This document shows, one piece after another, positions 12,359 through 15,228 of a DNA stretch of 15,228 nt (position 1 is the first letter of the stretch; every line of letters starts with the position of its first letter). The notes under the pieces are model-generated. The model ran no database searches, was not told the DNA's origin, and was given only the letters and a program-made list of their open reading frames with translations. Source of the stretch: an uncultured bacterium (lineage in GTDB: Bacteria > Patescibacteriota > Minisyncoccia > Phycocordibacterales > UBA9973); NCBI GenBank assembly GCA_903825265.1, contig CAIJZW010000032.1, forward strand, positions 1-15,228. The letters are read 5' to 3'. Both the position numbers and the translations under genes were made by a program.

Positions 12359-15052
12359 ATGCCCCCATTTAATCATTTTACAACTAAAGCAAAAGAAGTA
12401 ATTCGAAAAAGTCACGAGCTCGCAATAGAAAGAGGTCAGAATCATGTAAATGTCCTTCATCTCCTTACGGCACTTCTTGTTCAAGAAGATTCTATTGTTG
12501 TTTCTATTTTAGATAAAATAGAAGTGGATACAACTTTATTAGTAGAAAATTTAAGTGATATGATTGAGTCTCCTGAAAACAGAAGTACTTTGTCTCCATC
12601 TTATCAAATATATCTCACTCCAGATCTTGCTCAGACTATAGAAAATTCTAGTAAAATTGCTTCAGATATGAAGGATGATTTTGTTTCAACAGAACATCTA
12701 TTCTTTTCGATTTTAGATACTCCTGGAGAAGCTAGGGAACTTTTAGGTAAATTTAAAATAAATAAAGATCAAGTTGTTGAAGTTTTAAATCAATTAAGAA
12801 AAGAAAAGGGTAGTGGTATAAATACCCCAAAGCAATCTAAGCTTATAGGTAAGTTTACAAGGAATCTTACTTTGCTTGCTCGTCAAGATAAGTTAGATCC
12901 TGTTATTGGTCGTGAGAAAGAAATTATGCGCATGATGCAAATTCTTTCTCGTCGTACGAAGAATAATCCTATTTTAATAGGTGAAGCTGGTACAGGTAAA
13001 ACAGCCGTTGCAGAAGCTCTTGCTCAAAGAATAGCCAAAAATGATGTGCCTGAAAGTTTGAAAGACAAGGAAGTTGTTTCTTTGGATTTAGGATTGCTTC
13101 TTGCAGGAACAAAATATAGAGGAGAGTTTGAAGAGAGACTTCGTGGTATCTTGAAAGAGATAGAGAAGTCTGATGATAAGGTTATTCTATTCATAGATGA
13201 GATTCACACAATTGTAGGAGCTGGAAGTTCAGAAGGATCTCTAGATGCTTCAAATATGCTAAAGCCCGCTCTTGCAAGAGGAGAGCTTCGTGCAATTGGA
13301 GCAACAACCTTGAAAGAATACCAGAAACATATAGAGAAAGATCCAGCCCTAGCTCGTCGTTTTCAGCCCATCTTTATAGATGAACCAAGTATAGAAGATG
13401 CAGTAGCTATTCTTCGTGGACTTAAAGAGAAGTATGAACTTTTTCATGGTGTTCGTATTACGGACGATGCAATACTTGCTGCTGTGAATCTTTCAACTCG
13501 TTATATAACTAATAGATATCTTCCAGATAAAGCTGTAGATCTTATAGATGAAGCTTCTTCTTCTTTGCGTATTGCTCTTGAAAACAAGCCACCAGTTTTA
13601 GAAGATGCACATAGAAAGATTATGCGTTTTGAAATAGAAAAAGAAGCACTTCTTAAGGAGGTTTCTGTCGATTCAGTTAAAACAGAATCAAGTAAAAAAG
13701 CTCAATTAAGAATTAAAGATATAGATAAAGAAATTAGTAATTTAAAAGAGAAAACTCGTGAGATAGAACTTAAATGGAATAATGAAAAAGAAACAGTTAA
13801 TGAGATTCGTAATATTAAGAAAGAATTAGAAATAATTCGGATAGAAGGAGAGAATGCAGAAATACATGCAGATCTTGCACGTGCTGCAGAAATTCGTTAC
13901 GGAGAAATTCCTGAATTAAAAAAGAAGTTAGATCTTAAACTTCTTAAACTTAAAAAGTTACAGAAATCTCGTCGAATACTTAAAGAAGAAATTACAGCTG
14001 AAGATATTGCAGAAGTTGTTTCTATGTGGACGAATATTCCTCTTTCTAAAATGCTCGAAGAAGAAAGAGAAAAATTATCAAAAATGGAAGAGATACTTCG
14101 TTCTCGTGTAATAGGGCAAGATGTTGCTATAAATAAAATATCAAATGTTGTTCGTAGGAATAGAGCAGGGATTTCAGATCCGAATAAGCCTATTGGTTCA
14201 TTTATATTCTTAGGTCCAACTGGGGTAGGTAAAACTGAACTTACAAAAGCTCTAGCTCAATTTATGTTCAATGATGACAAGTCTCTTATTAGAGTTGATA
14301 TGAGTGAATACATGGAGCGTCATAGTGTGTCTAAACTTATAGGTTCACCTCCAGGGTATGTTGGATATGATGAATCAGGAAATCTTACTGAGGCTGTTCG
14401 TCATAGACCTTATTCTGTAATTCTTTTTGATGAAGTTGAGAAGGCTCATCCTGAAGTTTTTAATGTTCTTCTTCAGGTTTTAGATGAAGGGCGTTTAACA
14501 GATGCAAAAGGTAGAATTGTAAATTTTAAAAATACAATAATAATTCTTACTTCGAATATAGGCTCTCAATTTATAGAGAAAATGGAAACTTTAGGTTTTA
14601 CTAATAGTTCTAAAAAAGATGAATATACTCAAACAAAAGAAAAAGTTTTAGAATCTTTAAAAGATTACTTCCGTCCAGAATTTTTGAATAGACTCGATGA
14701 TACTATCGTATTTGATATACTTTCTTTAGATACAATTAGACATATAGTAGATTTAAAGATAAAGGTTGTAGTAGAAAGATTAATACAAAAAGAAATTGGT
14801 TTTGAAATTTCAAATGAAGCACTTACACACTTGGCAAAAGAAGGTTATGATCCACACTATGGGGCAAGACCTTTAGGAAGATTAATTCAGGATAAAATAT
14901 TAAATCCAATTGCGAATTTCATTATAGGTAAGGGGATAAAGAAAGGTGATATTGTAACTGTAAATATGAAAGGTAAAGAATTAATAATAGAAATGAAAAA
15001 GAAAAAAGTTGTTTCTAATGTAAAAATTTCAAAAAAAGTTAGTTCTAAATAA
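12359..15052 (+). CDS. clpB: ClpB-type AAA+ disaggregase with a ClpC-like LGF loop
   Basis: A hexameric ATPase that threads aggregated or substrate proteins through its pore. An N-domain of two Clp-N repeats (about 1-150) precedes the first AAA+ module: Walker A GEAGTGKT (208-215), pore loop KYRG (252-255), Walker B ILFIDE (276-281), ARRF (332-335). A long coiled-coil middle domain (about 415-545) includes [21 protein letters not shown] (504-524), the ClpB signature. The second module has Walker A GPTGVGKT (619-626), pore motif GSPPGYVGY (662-670), and Walker [13 protein letters not shown] (687-698). The D2 small domain contains [10 protein letters not shown] (835-844). At 897 residues the length fits ClpB (about 860). 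However, [15 protein letters not shown] (742-756) resembles the ClpC/ClpA loop whose [LIV]-G-[FL] tripeptide docks on ClpP; ordinary ClpB lacks this. The lysine-rich tail (878-897) is extra. I call it clpB because of the middle domain. Confidence 0.9.
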   Translation: MPPFNHFTTKAKEVIRKSHELAIERGQNHVNVLHLLTALLVQEDSIVVSILDKIEVDTTLLVENLSDMIESPENRSTLSPSYQIYLTPDLAQTIENSSKIASDMKDDFVSTEHLFFSILDTPGEARELLGKFKINKDQVVEVLNQLRKEKGSGINTPKQSKLIGKFTRNLTLLARQDKLDPVIGREKEIMRMMQILSRRTKNNPILIGEAGTGKTAVAEALAQRIAKNDVPESLKDKEVVSLDLGLLLAGTKYRGEFEERLRGILKEIEKSDDKVILFIDEIHTIVGAGSSEGSLDASNMLKPALARGELRAIGATTLKEYQKHIEKDPALARRFQPIFIDEPSIEDAVAILRGLKEKYELFHGVRITDDAILAAVNLSTRYITNRYLPDKAVDLIDEASSSLRIALENKPPVLEDAHRKIMRFEIEKEALLKEVSVDSVKTESSKKAQLRIKDIDKEISNLKEKTREIELKWNNEKETVNEIRNIKKELEIIRIEGENAEIHADLARAAEIRYGEIPELKKKLDLKLLKLKKLQKSRRILKEEITAEDIAEVVSMWTNIPLSKMLEEEREKLSKMEEILRSRVIGQDVAINKISNVVRRNRAGISDPNKPIGSFIFLGPTGVGKTELTKALAQFMFNDDKSLIRVDMSEYMERHSVSKLIGSPPGYVGYDESGNLTEAVRHRPYSVILFDEVEKAHPEVFNVLLQVLDEGRLTDAKGRIVNFKNTIIILTSNIGSQFIEKMETLGFTNSSKKDEYTQTKEKVLESLKDYFRPEFLNRLDDTIVFDILSLDTIRHIVDLKIKVVVERLIQKEIGFEISNEALTHLAKEGYDPHYGARPLGRLIQDKILNPIANFIIGKGIKKGDIVTVNMKGKELIIEMKKKKVVSNVKISKKVSSK

Positions 15053-15079
15053 TATAGAATAAAATAGTAGTTTAGTCGC

Positions 15080-15140
15080 CCCGGCGCACAAATAAAAAAA
15101 CCTATTGCTTTCGCATAGGTTTTTTTATTTGTGCGCCGGG
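15080..15140. terminator. Bidirectional terminator shared by clpB and tRNA-Tyr; 26-bp perfect palindrome reaching into the tRNA
   Basis: Arms 15080-15105 and 15115-15140 are perfect inverse complements around a 9-base loop. The inner stem (AACCTAT/ATAGGTT) is flanked by A7 and T7, so a U-run follows it in either direction; it can end clpB (stop 28 bases upstream) and tRNA-Tyr. The outer arms continue through CAAATA into GCGCCGGG, so 15132-15140 is part of tRNA-Tyr and 15080-15088 is its mirror image. Confidence 0.85.
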
Positions 15141-15214
15141 TTGGATTCGAACCAACGAAGCCCGAAGGCGACAGATTTACAGTCTGTTGTGATAGACCAC
15201 TCCACCACCGACGC
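15132..15214 (-). tRNA. tRNA-Tyr, anticodon GTA
   Basis: An 83-base class II tRNA. Acceptor GCGTCGG pairs with CCGGCGC (one G-U). The anticodon stem ACAGA/TCTGT has loop CTGTAAA with anticodon GTA (15180-15178). The long variable arm is CGCCTTCGGGCTTC, and the T-arm GTTGG-TTCGAAT-CCAAC. The discriminator is A. CCA is not encoded (CAA follows). Only 14 bases lie upstream in the window, so its promoter cannot be judged. Confidence 0.95.
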
Positions 15215-15228
15215 ATATTCTAACAGGA

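Noticed and set aside
616..15052. Alternative genetic code 25 (UGA as glycine)
   Set aside because: All frames are complete with standard codons, glycine is encoded by GGN, and no in-frame TGA is needed.
14887..15216. Minus-strand open frame of 109 codons at the right end
   Set aside because: It reads through tRNA-Tyr and its terminator and then antisense to clpB.
15217..15222. TAGAAT as the -10 box of tRNA-Tyr
   Set aside because: It lies two bases before the mature tRNA, which would put the start inside the tRNA.

Overview
The window is AT-rich and compact. It looks like part of a chromosome of a candidate-phyla-radiation bacterium (Patescibacteria, Parcubacteria-like). That placement is an inference from several traits: a short InfB (507 residues) that starts almost directly at the GTPase domain, tRNA genes without an encoded CCA, genes mostly lacking Shine-Dalgarno sequences, a membrane-anchored solute-binding protein without permease genes, and no TGA stop codon among twelve complete genes. 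No marker gene in the window fixes the lineage.

Layout. (1) Positions 1-6869, minus strand: a gene string running cation diffusion facilitator, secG, family-5 solute-binding protein, RNase J, an intergenic hairpin, an MFS transporter, and a 23S rRNA pseudouridine synthase cut by the left edge. (2) Positions 6942-7481, plus strand: a small four-helix membrane protein with its own promoter and a textbook terminator. (3) Positions 7522-10402, minus strand: a translation cluster from a DUF4446 protein through infB and rbfA to tRNA-Cys and tRNA-Leu, ending in a very long palindrome. (4) Positions 10406-15052, plus strand: a cysteine desulfurase, a degenerate HtrA-like membrane protein and a ClpB-type disaggregase. 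(5) tRNA-Tyr on the minus strand converges on clpB, and the two share a bidirectional terminator.

The genes are mostly housekeeping: RNA decay and rRNA modification, protein export, translation initiation and ribosome maturation, sulfur transfer, and protein quality control. The unusual part is structural DNA. Three palindromic elements (7620-7656, 7908-7955, 10958-11011) share a half-site close to GANGTTGKACNTC, always pairing one TGT with one TGG version. One is in a tRNA trailer, one follows rbfA, and one lies in frame inside the cysteine desulfurase, which resembles the behaviour of Rickettsia palindromic elements. In addition, the 3' ends of tRNA-Leu and tRNA-Tyr are mirrored downstream, giving perfect 28-bp and 26-bp inverted repeats that overlap the tRNA acceptor strands. 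The desulfurase gene also carries a perfect 23-bp-arm palindrome and a heptanucleotide tandem repeat. Several promoters place the -10 box only 6-10 bases before the ATG, suggesting leaderless or nearly leaderless mRNAs.
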